Shown: positions 47,011-59,459, counted from the stretch's first letter. The stretch: DNA of 64,000 nucleotides from Metallyticus violacea (GCA_030762175.1 CM060831.1:70203501-70267500), one strand, 5' to 3'. A program made the numbers and translations. Notes: generated by a model from the sequence alone, not told the origin.

Positions 47011-49980
47011 CTGTTTTAATATATTTTATTCGCTTTGTTTTTACTTCAAAGTGCTTTATTCCATTTGTGTACATTCTCAGTTACATCCTACCGCGGTTAA
47101 ACAGACCGTGTAATGTGAATTGCGCGTGTATATGCTTCAATATCGTCAATTTGAAGAAACAGGTTTCATTTTCAAGCAAGCTGGTAGCACAACCTCTAAG
47201 GATAATAGCTGTTTATGATACAGTAACAAAATTCTACCGAGGTTTTAAGACGACGATTTCGAAAGTTGCTTTACCCGATACGATCTGTAAGCGTATTGCT
47301 CGGAAATACGTACAGCTTCTCCCTACTACATAGTTCATAAATAAGCACACCTTGGCAGCTCTTCATAACTCTAAAAAAGTTTCAGGCTGATGAAAGAGTG
47401 AAGGTGTATATATATATATATTATAACAAGTACGAAAATAAACATGTTCAGAACTTTTAATCTTGAAAATGGTTTAAATATTTTAAATGTGATGTGTATA
47501 TATTATAATTTTAAAATTTAGGGAAAAAGTCACTTTTTCGATTAAAAATAACTTTAAATACTACTTAAAAGGACCAAGTTTTACACTTTAACTATTTAGG
47601 CTGCAACATTAGTGCAGGAAGAGGAACTAATAGAGATATAAATATAAATTTGCCAAGTTTCAAATGATATGCAGAACCATTAAAAAATTCTTAAAATAAA
47701 ATCCGAAAAAACACAAGAATTAAATTTTATAAAATAATAGCTGTACCAGTATTTCTGTATGACAGCCCCGACAAGTAAGGTAAAAACTCATATTCAAACT
47801 TCAGGGTAACTAGTGTATAGTCTGGGTAATCGCGACACGAGTATTCCGAATGAAGTTTATATACGTGTTCTGTTCAACGTTTTATGCAATTTGAAATGTT
47901 TTTAAAAAGTATTAAAAGTTTTGTAAAATGTGATATTATAACTTAGTAGATATGACGTATTATATTGTATGTTTCCTTAGTACTCGCTTCTATTACGATG
48001 TTATTTTGTTTTTGTTTATAAAAATTCAAATGGAAATGGATGCTCATTCAACAATGTTTGACATTGAAAACTTTTCTGAATGTAGCTGAGGGATGTTAAT
48101 TCTTCAAAAATCGAAAAGTGTATACGAAATAGAATATAACCAGCATTGTATGTGGAGAAAGAGAAATATGATAGTTCAACTAATGAAAATATCTTGTTAG
48201 CATATTTGTTAGAGCAGGTAAATGTATAATATAACGTTTGTTGATTATTAATACGGTAAGTAATTCAAATTTTACATTCTTAGACTTGGTTATTTTTACC
48301 TCGAAGATGTGTGTATGCTTTCGACGCTCTGGTATGTGTATTCGAAAGTAAAATCAGTGTAGTGAGGTTATGGAAGTTTTCTACTGGTATAACATTGAAT
48401 ACTAATGGTTCAAGATTGACATTTTGAAATGAAATAAATTGTAATGTGGTTAATTAATTAAATCTATTTTCAATTTTTCCAAGATAATGAAAGCTAATTT
48501 ATGATGATTAATAACTTACATTGTTGTTGTATCAAAATATTTTTTAATAAAATGATTCTGATGTTTTGATGTTGATATGCTTGTTAGGCAGACGATTTAG
48601 CTTTTTCTTACAGGCACGTTGTTTGAAATTGTGTTGTGAAGGCGGTGATGACTTCAAGGAGTACTGGTTGCAAGGTAGCCTTTTCTTACATCAGTGCCAG
48701 AATTAGGCTAATTGTGCACGATTTAAGAAGCGTATTTTAATGCTAGGATTGCACAAGTGAAATTTTTAACACGAACTAAAGGTTGCATGATATAAAAGAC
48801 TGCTATAGAATATATCCTAATCGGAAAAAGAGATATTGAGAGACCGTTAGCCAGATAAAAATATTTTCTCCAAAATAACATCAGGCTAAAGTTTAGTTGA
48901 TGATATGATAATGACAATGACTTTTGAGCTTGAAAGGTGGAGTTAGGTTCTTAATGTATAGAGTATTTGGACATGCTGCAATTACTTCTGATGCCACAGC
49001 AAGAAAATAAGTGTGCTTCGTCTTTCATCATAATCCTGACTGGGCGTGGAAGGTTCGTGTCTTTCTTACACAGTGTTTAATACCAACTAGTTGGTGGGGA
49101 ATCAGTTAACTGTCCCGAAATCGCCTTGTATTGATTGCATTGTGCCAGGTTTGAAGTTACACAGTGTTCAGAAACATACATAATCTAAATCCAATTTATC
49201 GAAAAAAAAAAAAATGCCTTTAGACATGGAACAAATCGCACGGTTTTTTTTTTTCCCCCTTAGAACTCATAATGCTAGACACATACAATACATACTTCCT
49301 TCTATCTTTAAACTTCCTGCATATAGATTTTAAAATATAAAGTACATCACATTGATATTTTAATTATATACAAAATATTTATCTTTAATTTAGGTTCTCT
49401 GTGTCATTTATTTATTTATTCTGACAGATCTAATGCCATTATGCCTTCTTTTCCGCTCAATCAATCTAATGATAATAGGTGATAATGTCACAATTATGAA
49501 ACAGTAACAAAAACAATACTCGTATCATACAAACCTATGTAAAAGTTGAAAGAGAGCAAATAAATGTGTGTTAATACCTAAATATGAAAAATGAAAATTA
49601 CTAACGTAAGAAAAATAAAACGAAGAACACTTCTGATAGAATAAGCAGTAACAAAAACAATTCATTCACATATAAATCTATGAAAAGCACGCGAGTAGAA
49701 ATAAATGTACTATTAAAACTTATAAAATGAAAATCCTTAACCATATATGAAGTAGATAGGCAAATGCATGAAAGTAATAACAATAATAAAACAAACATTC
49801 TACAGCAGGATAAAATAAATAAATATATGTATTGTAACATAAGCAATACAAAACTAGGGTAATCCATTATTTCTAATAATATTAAACAATTTCTTATGAA
49901 ATGGTTGTAAAGTTTGGCAGTCTCTGACGTGGCAATGCATTCCAGAGACGGGCGGTGGTTATGGTGGGTGCAATGGTAAT
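47011..49980. other. A+T-rich stretch, nothing recognised
   Basis: Frame 46968-47333 overlaps the SINE-C head and then plain A+T-rich text; not called. A short TA patch lies near 47407-47421. No relics were recognised. Confidence 0.5.
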
Positions 49981-49984
49981 ATAG

Positions 49985-50798
49985 AGTGATTTATATAGAA
50001 CTAACACGTTATTTCTGTATTTATTAGGCTTAAAATTCACCCAGTGTCCAGAGTTTAACGTCAAATTAAGCAATTTTAATAATTGTCACGATATGTGCAG
50101 ATGTTTATTCTCTATTCCTTATTGTTGGATTTTATGTTTGGCAGCTGTTTTCGATATTTTGTTCTAGTCGCTGTGAAAATGAAGTACACATTAAATCAAT
50201 AGCATTTCATTGTGAGGCAATACTGAATTACAAATTCAATTACAGCTATTTGAAGGGATATCAGAAGGATTTTGGTGTTCGGCAATCCATCTGAAAGGAA
50301 CGCAATACTGGAAATAGTAAACAAATTGGAAACAAATGACTCTCTGGTAAGTAAAAAGAGCAAACGATTCATTTTTTGGCCAGACTGTGAAAACTACAGA
50401 GTACCGCCGGATTTTCATAGATTTTGTTGAGCAACTGGGACGATGTAGAGCTGAGCGTGTATATTTTCAACAAGATGGCGCTACATGCCATATGTCAAAC
50501 CAATCCATGTCGCTAATTGAAATTGTCTTTGACGATAATCTTGGATAATGTGCAAGAACCTGTGGTCACTGAGAGATCTCCTGATTTAACAACACCTGAC
50601 TTCTTCCTATGGTTTATGCCACACGCCCCCAGACAAGGGACGATCTGAAGCACAAAATTATGCGGGAGATTAATGGTCTTCCAACGAGCAGTCAGTAACA
50701 TGGAACGAAGTGTTAAGTTATGCTTAATAAGTTATGGTTAGCATCACTCGTTTTGAAATAAATATACAAATAAATGTGTTAGTTCTATATAAATCACT
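49985..50798 (+). mobile_element. Tc1/mariner-type relic with terminal inverted repeats
   Basis: AGTGATTTATATAGAACTAA at 49985 is repeated in inverse at 50779-50798; the perfect match runs 23 bp. Inside is a broken transposase on the plus strand: MKYTLNQ near 50180, IVNKLETNDSLVSKK near 50308-50352, DFHRFC or FVEQLGR-like text near 50410-50450, YFQQDGATCH near 50462-50493 (second catalytic aspartate), SPDLTTPDFFLWF near 50578-50616 (third acidic block). At 814 bp it is shorter than a full element (about 1.2-1.3 kb); the segment between the helix-turn-helix and QQDGA is deleted. DDE_3 group by motif. Confidence 0.8.
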
Positions 50799-53593
50799 TT
50801 GTAATAGTACTTATAGGTTTCAGAGCGTGTGTTAAGGTTACGAGAGGAAGATAGACGTAGAAAACCAGAAGATTGACAAGATGAGAAGATATATGGATAA
50901 TTTTGAAAAATAGTGTAAGACAGTGAACGTTTCAAGTGGAACTAAGAATGGGGGTGTCATACTGTAAACAAGCTCACATCGTAGATGTATTGTACGCATA
51001 TATTATGGGCACGCTGTTTAAGTCTGTAAACAGAAAATTGCAGAAGTCGAAGTGAGGCATCACCTGGGATTACATCAAGATCTTTTTTAAGGTTCTGGGC
51101 ACGTTAAGCTTTTAAAAGTGTGGATTAGAGAACTTTATTTCCTGCAGGTTTCAGTAACACGGTTTTCACAGAATCAGTGAAGGAAATTACAGTTATAAGA
51201 CAACTCAAATCAAAGTGTGTGTTATATCAAATTGAGAAATATACATAAATATGTAACTAAAAGCTGTTATGTGTAGATAACATGTAATGACGCAATTATA
51301 TGGATTGTAAAATATTTCGTTTCTTTATTAACTAAAGGTTTATATATATTAGAATAGAGATTCCCTTGTTAATTTTCTTCAGTCTATGGCTAGTGAAACT
51401 GAGAAATTCATAAATGCAATTTCAAAATAATCAGTAATCAAAGAATTACTTCTGATATCGGAATGAATGCCAAAATTCTGAATGAAACGTGTCTCTAATT
51501 TACATTAGAAATGAATGCACAGTTAATTAATAATTACTTTCCCAAATATTCTTCTGTTCATACACTTATATACAAATTTAAAAAATCGCATAACATACTA
51601 ATTGTCATTTGGGCACATTTATACAGAGGATTCTACAGTTTCAGTATTAAATATGTACACAAAGTAAGAAAAATTTAATGTTTGAAATTATTTCAGCACA
51701 ACTTACATTTTAATGAAAACTACATACAATTGCGTCACCTGATACAATACTTTTTCCATGACTTCTGGAAAAGACATAACCTAAAGTCTCCAGTTTCTTG
51801 ATAATGTCAGAAAGTCAACTGAAACGACATGTGAATTGAACTGAGCAATTTGGGACTATTCAATGCTTGTGCTGTCTGAAGAAAAGTTAGTTCTCCATCT
51901 GATTTAACAGCTTCGAAATTCTTGCTGCAGAAAATCATAATTCACGTTACCATTCGTGTAATTCCACCGTGAAGACAGGAAGATGCTTGTAGCGTTGTAC
52001 ACGATAGGGATATTTCAAATAAATATTTTTATTGCCGATATCTGTTTATTTACTTGCTCTAATTGATCTCTGTGTGTTGCAATGATCCAGGCAAATAAAG
52101 TATATTACCTTCATATACCCTCCCCCTTTCTCGCTGTCGAAGAACATATTGTGAAAGTCGGTCACTACAAATCTATGTGTTTAGCTTGAACAATAATGAA
52201 AATATCATCTACTGACGCCATGGTTAACAACTGACTGTAATAAAGTTTGTTGTGTTTTAAGAATAAGAAAGCAAAATATTTTAAAGGGACATTGTTGTGG
52301 CATGAACTCCTGGAATATAACGACTATGAGTAATGTAATAATTTTAAAAAAGCATAAAAAGTTTCTATACAGTTTCAAATATCTAGTATACAAAAAATTA
52401 ATAAAAATTGCAATAATATTAAAACATATAAAATTATATAGTAATGTGTAGAATACATATATTATACCAACTTGTTAACATTTGCAACTTCATTGTGCAT
52501 AAATGCGTGGCATTAAAATATGCAATTGCATAATATCTCTGTTCTTACTATAGCAGACTAAAAATTCTCAATCCCATTCTCTCAATATTTGCTCCCATAA
52601 ATCTGGTATAGATATCTAGAAGTGGCCTGAATTTTGGATATAACGTTTAATGGATACCCTTTCACGAAACACGTGTTCTGTGCGTTAATTACATCACCTT
52701 ATGTTCCTGGAATGGCTTCCTCTTGCATTTAGCTGCTTGCGTATGTCTTTTTTTTTTTTATTGTTTTTTTTTTTTTTATGCTCCGTATTGTTTTGCTGTG
52801 CATGCGGGTTCGGTAAGCTAATTCAAGCAGCTTGCGGCGGAGTCTCTGCCCCCCCCCCCCCCTCGCGCTCCTGTCGTTGATAGTTGGATATATTTTCAGA
52901 AAGCTGCCATGAAACTATCTTCTTCTCCCTGTCATTCTTTACTAAGTACACGTTTCGTACTTGCTAGCCTGCCAGGTGCATTCTGAACGAGCATGTAACC
53001 GTTAATGTAAATGTTGCAAAGTTTTTTAAGGGATAACTTAGCTAATGAAGTATGGATTAAAATACACTGTAGAGAAATCAGAAATAGAACTGACGCTTTT
53101 CTGTTAGCGCGCCGAACGGAAGGTCTACTTGCAAAAATTCGCCAATGCTTGATATAACTACACAGGTCTATCGCGATTTTGCTGTTTTAGGTTTTGAAGC
53201 CTTTTTATAGTAATTTGCATATATTGATTCCAAAAATCCATTTCTTTGGAACTTTATATCCTCAATTTGTAAATATTACTTATCTTATAAAAGAATATGA
53301 ATAGTTATTCTCTTATATCAATGCCATCTACTGGAATAAGTGTACTTTAAAGAATTATCCGGCTGTTTTCAGACAGCTAGCTGTACATTTATTGCTGTTT
53401 ACATATCTTGTATTCTGAATTAATTTGTTAGGAGCAGTTAAACGTCTTTTTGAAAGAAAAATATTTGCTTATAAATACTTTTATGTTGCCAAATATATCA
53501 CATGTAATAGAATTGAAAGTAGTGGAAAGTAGTTGTTGCTTAAAAATTCTAAATTTTTGTGTTATGTCTTTGGCACTTTTTTGTTAAAAATAA
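50799..53593. other. A+T-rich stretch, nothing recognised
   Basis: Contains T runs near 52748-52775 and a poly-C tract at about 52849-52862 beside GTTCGGTAAGC-like text. No coding relic seen. Confidence 0.5.
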
Positions 53594-54050
53594 ATGACAA
53601 AACACAAAAGAAGCGGTTTAACCCCAAGTAGTAAAAATATAACAAAGGGTAGTCTATTGGATCCTAAGAAAATTATTTTACCATCTCTTCATATTAAGCT
53701 TTGCATGATTAAACTATCTGTGAAAGCACAACAAACATGGGACTGTTTCAAATATCTCACCTACAAATTTCTGGCTCTTTCAGATGCAAAATTTTAAGCA
53801 AGAATTTTTGTAGGTTCACTAATCAGAACAATAATTAAAGAAAGGCAACTCTTACAGAAAAAGAAGCTTGGGGAATTGAAAAAAAAATATCCTGGAAACA
53901 ATAAACATCCTACTATGCTAAAATTGTGAACAACACTGTATAAATGATCTCAGTTTTGGGATGGAACGTTCATCCCCAAATCATACTTTCTCTTCTCACA
54001 TTGGATATTCACTCTGTCCACAAAAACACTCCGTGATTATAAACTGTTAT
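53594..54050 (+). pseudogene. Relic of the LPPLHIKL protein family, copy 2
   Basis: The open frame 53594-53797 includes LLDPKKIILPSLHIKLCMIK and CFKYLTYKFLALSDAKF. After a TAA the similarity continues as RIFVGSLIRTIIK near 53800-53840, then KKYPGNNKHPTM near 53884-53920. These match the order of motifs at 38280-38640 (PPLHIKL, then F-x-G-S-x-I). Stops and small frameshifts interrupt it. Confidence 0.6.
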
Positions 54051-54234
54051 AATTTCGTAACCGTCTGCATTAATAAATTTATACCGATGACTTTAGAAAC
54101 AACAGCTCAGAAAATTCCTGTTTAATTGTCGCAAAATGTGTGATTGTTTGCAGAAACAGTAGATGGCAACATAAGAAGAAAAGAAAAGGTAAAAAATCTA
54201 TATTGGTTGTTTGCTCTTTCGCTCTCATTTGTTG

Positions 54235-54440
54235 TTGTTGTTCATTTGTTTTATTTACGGACGTTCTTTAACATCTCAAGTCATCAGCATCCCATCTATT
54301 AAGGGAGTGAAAAGTCCGATAAACTTTGCTCAGAGGCCTTTTCTTTCAGGCCTGAGGTTCTTTTTCGTGCCTTAAATATACGACACGGGACCCACGGCTT
54401 TACTTCCCTTCCATAGGAAGTCATACTTAAAAATTTTTAT
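54235..54440 (-). repeat. SINE-A copy 9, 5' truncated with target duplication
   Basis: Contains only the body and tail: TTTATTTACGGACGTTCTTT to CTTCCATAGGAAGTCATACT. The head is absent. CGCTCTCATTTGTTG (54220-54234) and CGCTGTCATTTGTTG (54441-54455) form a 15 bp target-site duplication with one mismatch, so it was already truncated when inserted. Confidence 0.93.
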
Positions 54441-54455
54441 CGCTGTCATTTGTTG

Positions 54456-54905
54456 CATTATATTGGATCGCAGCAAATAATATCAAATTGTATGAATGCT
54501 GCATTTGAGTTTGGTTTGAATTTGCAGCTGTTTAGTGATTAATTGGCGACCCACAATAACGTAGTCCCCTATAGCAGACAAAATATAATGCTAATATAAT
54601 AGTTAAATTGTTAATTTACTATCAGAAATTCCTTATTTAGGTATTGATTTAGTTCAATCGCAGTCCTAAAAATTCTGGGCCTGCAATTGAGCATCCATAA
54701 TCCACCGTGTCCAAGAGTCTACATGTTCATCTGAGGTTTCGTCGTTACAAACTGCGTATCTGTAAGGTATGCACTTAAATTTTTGAGATTCTACTAATTT
54801 TGTATAAATATGACTACGAAGTGAAACTAAAACCCGAGGGCAGTCACTAAAGAGCAAGATAAGACGTTCCATTAGATACAAAAAATAGAAAGATACCAAG
54901 AAATA
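54456..54905. other. No recognised feature
   Basis: Frame 54666-54920 on minus shows no family resemblance and overlaps the start of the mariner relic. Confidence 0.5.
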
Positions 54906-54907
54906 CG

Positions 54908-55240
54908 AGGTGGTATCCAAAAGTTCCCGGAATGTTTCTGTAGCGCTCCACCAGATAGCAGTATAGAGTTTGCACGCAACGCTAGGAAACTGTAACCTTG
55001 AATTAGCAGTGAGCTAAGCGACATCGCTGTATTTACATTGGGAGTAGTGCAATCGGTATTTTTGTCATCACGTGCGTGTGCTAGTCTGCGATTTCGTCAT
55101 AAAGAGCTAACGTGAAATTGGTTACAGAGACATTAAACTGCTTCGGCAAGCTTAAGGCGATGATGCAATATTTCGAGTGGTAAAAAAAATCAGGGAAATT
55201 GTTTTTGAGGATCGTAAAGCAAACGACATTACTAATATCG
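54908..55240 (+). pseudogene. Mariner 5' end relic
   Basis: TA at 54906-54907 followed by CGAGGTGGTATCCAAAAGTT, a typical mariner terminal repeat. After a 5' untranslated stretch, frames near 55090-55200 read REIGYRDIKLLRQA and GDDAIFRVVKK, resembling the helix-turn-helix start of mariner transposases. The copy stops at about 55240; the rest and the right end are missing. Confidence 0.65.
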
Positions 55241-55420
55241 TTAATGTTATTTTTTAGAACCATGACAACGTATGCAAATCTTGATTTCCAAAATGGGAAA
55301 TTATAAATATAAATGATTTCCATAATATAATAGTTAAATTGTTAGTAGGTAGATTATTGCTTTTTAATAAAATCTGCTTTGGTCAGAGAAGACAAAGGTC
55401 GTCATTTCAACACCGTTGAT

Positions 55421-55711
55421 TTTTTTTTTTTTTTTGATTTGTTTATTTATGGACGCTCTTTAACATCTACGGTCATCAGCGTCCCATTCAACACAGGGCG
55501 TGAAACGGCTTTGCCGTTTTGCTCAGAGCTCTCTCTTTCAGGCTTGAGGTTCTTTTTCGTGCTGTAAATGTACGACACGGGACCCGCGGCCTTACTTCCC
55601 TTCCGAAGGAAGCCATACGCCCCGAAAAAATCCATCAGTCCTGGCCGGGTTCGAACCCGCGATTTGGGTGTAGGAGGCAAGTATGGTAACCACTACACCA
55701 CCAGGACCGAC
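55421..55711 (-). repeat. SINE-A copy 10, youngest-looking full-length copy
   Basis: Reference copy for the family, read on the minus strand: head TCGGTCCTGGTGGTGTAGTG (box A TGGTGTAGTGG), CTTGCCTCCTACACCCAAAT and GCGGGTTCGAACCCGGCCAG (box B GGTTCGAACCC), then the body GATGGATTTTTTCGGGGCG, GGCTTCCTTCGGAAGGGAAG, TACATTTACAGCACGAAAAA and the tail to AGCGTCCATAAATAAACAAA plus A15. The loop-like CTCCTA in the anticodon region could reflect an Arg(CCT)-type tRNA ancestor, a guess. CAACACCGTTGAT at 55408-55420 and 55712-55724 is a perfect 13 bp target-site duplication. Confidence 0.95.
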
Positions 55712-55724
55712 CAACACCGTTGAT

Positions 55725-57095
55725 AGATACAATGTGATACACAGAAGGTTCTACACTAACAAATATTGGCTTTAAGGCCGTATTCCAGGAGTGGCAGAAA
55801 CGCTGGGACCGGTTTATTTTCTTTGTAACAGAACATTTTGATAGCACTACGTACATCAGGGCTTGCGGACAACTCTTCATGTTCTATGGGAAACTTACGG
55901 AAACACACAAGAGAAATTCCAAGAGAACATTCCAGGCCAAACGAACAATAATTTATTAAAGTATTGAATATAGAAATGTGTGAAGTATAAAATTGGGTTA
56001 TAAAACATTTTAGGCAACTTATGAATTCAAAGAAAAAATATACAAATTTCATTTTTGATTTGTAAAAAATTCTAGGTGAAGGAGAATACATAAACAATTT
56101 TTGAAAGCAGCGATACTTTCGTTTTAATCATATTAAAAAGCAAATTAGCTTCTAATGAAACATATTATTAAAGGCATTCATAATCGCAATACTTATAATC
56201 TACTTAAACGCTCACTCGCTTCCTGTGGCTAACGTAAGCACATATTCGTCATCCAATACTTCCAAACCAATTTATAAAATACGCTTTTTATTTGTTTATA
56301 ATTTCACAGACTTTAATTGTCAATGGATGGCTATGCCAAAGGCAATAGAAAAGCAAACCTTGAAGTGAATAATTATATTGGGCATAACCTCTGCTTATAA
56401 GATAACTATGAGAATGATATAATTATTACGATAGAAACTTGGAACAATAATATGGTTGTGTTTTCTGTACTTAGAACTAAAGATAATGCTACTTAGGTCG
56501 CTCGCTCCCTAATGCTAACGGAATCGTTTATACGTAAACCTCAAAAGTCAGCGACATTTAAACCCTACTTACGGATTATATTTTTAAGCAGTTTGTTAGA
56601 AACAGCTGTTACTAGAAAAATTAATAATTTATGACATCTAGGAGGATTAAACATTATCTTCGTTAGGTGCTTTGACACAAAAATGCCTACATTTTTTGAT
56701 AAAACATAAAATTTAAGCATTTGATCTAAATGTTACATTAAAATGTATAAAAGTGTGGATGTCTCTGGATACAGAAAGGACTTGGCCATTTAATGCCAAA
56801 CATCACCTAGTAGCATAAATCTCATTTAAGTATTTTTAGAAACTGTGCTAACTTCTGTGACAGGATATTCAAATCAGATCTTTCAGACCTTGCAGATACC
56901 GAACCGTTATATCAATTACAAAAATACAGGATGATTCTTATTATCAAAATTTTGTCCTTTTGTCATGTCAGTTTAAGTTTAATTTTATTTAGTATTGTTT
57001 ATTTACTATTACGTTAATTCATATATTTATCATATAGACATACGAATTCAATTTCAAAAGCTAATTTATAAGTATTATTAATAATAACGTACCAT
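55725..57095. other. No recognised feature
   Basis: Minus-strand frames at 55756-56097 show no known domain. A+T-rich beyond that. Confidence 0.5.
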
Positions 57096-57096
57096 A

Positions 57097-57153
<57 letters not shown>
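57096..57153. repeat. (AAT)n microsatellite
   Basis: About 19 uninterrupted AAT units. Confidence 0.95.
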
Positions 57154-57156
<3 letters not shown>

Positions 57157-57831
57157 TGGCTCCGACTCCATTTACTAAATTTATCTACACTTGGTGGCAA
57201 GGCTAAAGGGAAACTGAAACGGATTTGGATTTGCCTACATGCACTGGGTACATTGGGTACGGGTACAGTCTGGCGCAGAAGGAAGTAGTAATGCTATTTT
57301 CCCTCTTCCTAATTCCGAAAAAATTTTACTAATTTGGCATTAAAATAAATGACTGGTCTAGTCTAACAGTTGTGATCTTATTTGGTAGTGTCTTACTATA
57401 TACTTGTGTTATAGAAAGTTCATATTAAGATGTAAAATTATATTAATTTAAAATTCTCCAATAGAATAACATGTTTTGTAGTGTATATATTTCTTAAGAG
57501 CAGATTCCATTAGGACAGTTGTTGCTTATATTTTAATTTGATTAGGTTACGTATTAAATATTTTATCTGATTATAATGAGCTCCTGGATTACAATATGTT
57601 AAAGTGGCTGATAGCATATGCAGATTTCTGTTTGTCTAGTGTTAAAGTTATATATTTATATATTATAGTTATATAATATATAAATTATATATTATATATT
57701 TATAAGTTATATGTTTATAAATTGTCAATATTTCTTGCCTAAATGGTCAAAAATGAAATAATAAAATCACAATAGTCTTAAAATATTTACATTTCTGTTT
57801 GTTATGAAAATGTTATGTTTTTTTTTTTTAA
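57154..57831. other. A+T-rich stretch with a palindromic TATA patch
   Basis: About 57648-57712 is TATATTATA-type, partly palindromic sequence (TATAATATATAAATTATATA). No genes seen. Confidence 0.5.
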
Positions 57832-57839
57832 CTTAACAC

Positions 57840-58066
57840 GCCAGGACCGATGGATTTTTTCGGGCGTAAAAATCATAAGTATGGCTTCCTTCGGAAGGGA
57901 AGTAAAGTCGTGGGTCCCGTATCATTTACGGCACGAAAAAGAACCTCAAGCCTGAAAGAGAGGCCTCTGAGCAAAATTTGTCGGCCGTTTCACGCCCTGA
58001 GTTGAATGGGACGCTGATGATCTGAGATGTTAAAGAGCGTCCGTAAATAAATAAATAAAAAAAAGT
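57840..58066 (+). repeat. SINE-A copy 11, headless with target duplication
   Basis: Begins at GCCAGGACCGATGGATTTTT, i.e. within the 3' end of the tRNA-like head, and is intact to AGCGTCCGTAAATAAATAAA plus a short A run. CTTAACAC at 57832-57839 and 58067-58074 flanks it. The body is close to the other well-preserved copies. Confidence 0.93.
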
Positions 58067-58130
58067 CTTAACACAGTTTCCTCAGAAAGTAATCCCATTA
58101 CATAGGCAATATAGGAAGAATAGTAATAAC

Positions 58131-58333
58131 CAGAGCCCGGAAGTTCAGGCATTTATTTTGGTTAAAATAGGCAGACAAAAATGCACTTAAAACGCTAATA
58201 ATATGCAGTAATATAATAAAACAGGCATGTATTAAAAGTGAAAACAGAGAGTAATATAACTCATTATTAATAAAAATAGGTATCTAAGATACTTAATAAT
58301 TTTATCATATATTTAAAGCACTTCAGCTTACTT
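58131..58333 (-). repeat. Possible hAT element 3' untranslated end
   Basis: The stretch lies between the hAT stop codon and CAGAGCCCGG at 58131-58140, which begins like many hAT terminal inverted repeats (CAG-AGC-type). No matching opposite end was found inside the window, so this is only a suggestion. Confidence 0.3.
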
Positions 58334-58520
58334 TTATTGCTTATAAGCACCAATGAGATGTTTTTTCAAGGCATCAACTGTCATAGTCAGCCGCTTGTTA
58401 GAGAGAACATTTTTCATCATGGAAAAAGAATGTTTTACTTCCACTGAAGTAATTGAGCAGAATTATCCGGAAGGATGCATACCCATTAAAACAGAACACA
58501 CACCTTTCACTACATCATGA
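58334..58520 (-). pseudogene. hAT transposase C-terminal dimerisation region, relic
   Basis: The minus strand reads ITSVEVKHSFSMMKNVLS, then NKRLTMTVDALKKHLIGAYK and a TAA stop at 58334-58336. The S-V-E-V-x-x-S-F-S block, K-N-V-L-x-x-x-R and K-K-H-L-I near the C-terminus are the pattern of the hAT dimerisation domain, at the expected place just before the stop. Upstream, a stop (TAA) follows MHPSG about 10 codons before the block, and earlier parts are unrecognisable. hAT transposases cut and paste DNA with 8 bp target duplications. The neighbouring SINE-A ends about 260 bp away and is independent. Confidence 0.6.
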
Positions 58521-59365
58521 AAATGTTGATCAAGACAAATTATAGTAGTTTTGTATAGTCTTGGCGAATGAGTAAAATATGCGTAGTGAAATCTCGTTGA
58601 GTTCATTTTCTGATTATGTGTGTATAGGGGAAGCAGGTTAATATCTCTCTTATTCCCATACTGAACCCATTATAGGGCGCACAGCTGTACCGTTTTCATC
58701 TTTCTCGCTTGCAATTGTTTGTTACATTTATGCCGCTGAGAAGTTCCCCCTCCCACAAATTTCCTAGAATTGTCTCGCGCAATTCGATACAAGGTCATTC
58801 GTCAGGACTATGCAAAACTACTGTACTTTCCTCATTCTCTCTGTTTCCTGGCATCCGTATTCCGAGATAACCGTGCGTTCCTTTCACTACTGAAGATTTT
58901 AACTTTTTTAAAAATATTAAGTGAATGGATTGAGGAGAAAGTTTTTGTGTGCTTGAAAAGAATAAATGTATAACAAGATTCTCAATTGATGTTTTTGTGA
59001 ATTGAAATGCCATTTAATTTTTTTATAACTTTTTTCACTGCGATACATTTAAATTCATTATGCACTTTTTAAAATGTGTAAATAATCACTGAAAAAATCC
59101 ATAACAATCCAAAAGAGTCAAAGAAAGGTTTTAATCCTTAAAATAGACAACAGAAGCCAAAATGGGCAAGGGGGGGGTGGGCAAAATAAAACTGGCCCTA
59201 CCTACCCCAAATGTACGGAAACATGTTCATTTCTATCTGACTCTTAAATTTGTTCACCCAAATGGAAAAGGCATTTTGCCTAACTTTCGGGCTCTGGTGA
59301 TAATATACCTTTATTTGAATTCTGTAATTTGGTCTGAATGTTCATATAGCATAGAATTTTTTAAA
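58521..59365. other. No recognised feature
   Basis: No features beyond a G run near 59171-59178 within GGGCAAGGGGGGGGTGGGC. Confidence 0.5.
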
Positions 59366-59459
59366 TGAATTTAATTAGGTTCGTTTTATTTTAAAAGATA
59401 ACTTTTGCTTAATTTTTTGACATTGTTTAACATAATATTTAAGGATTCCTAATTTCACC

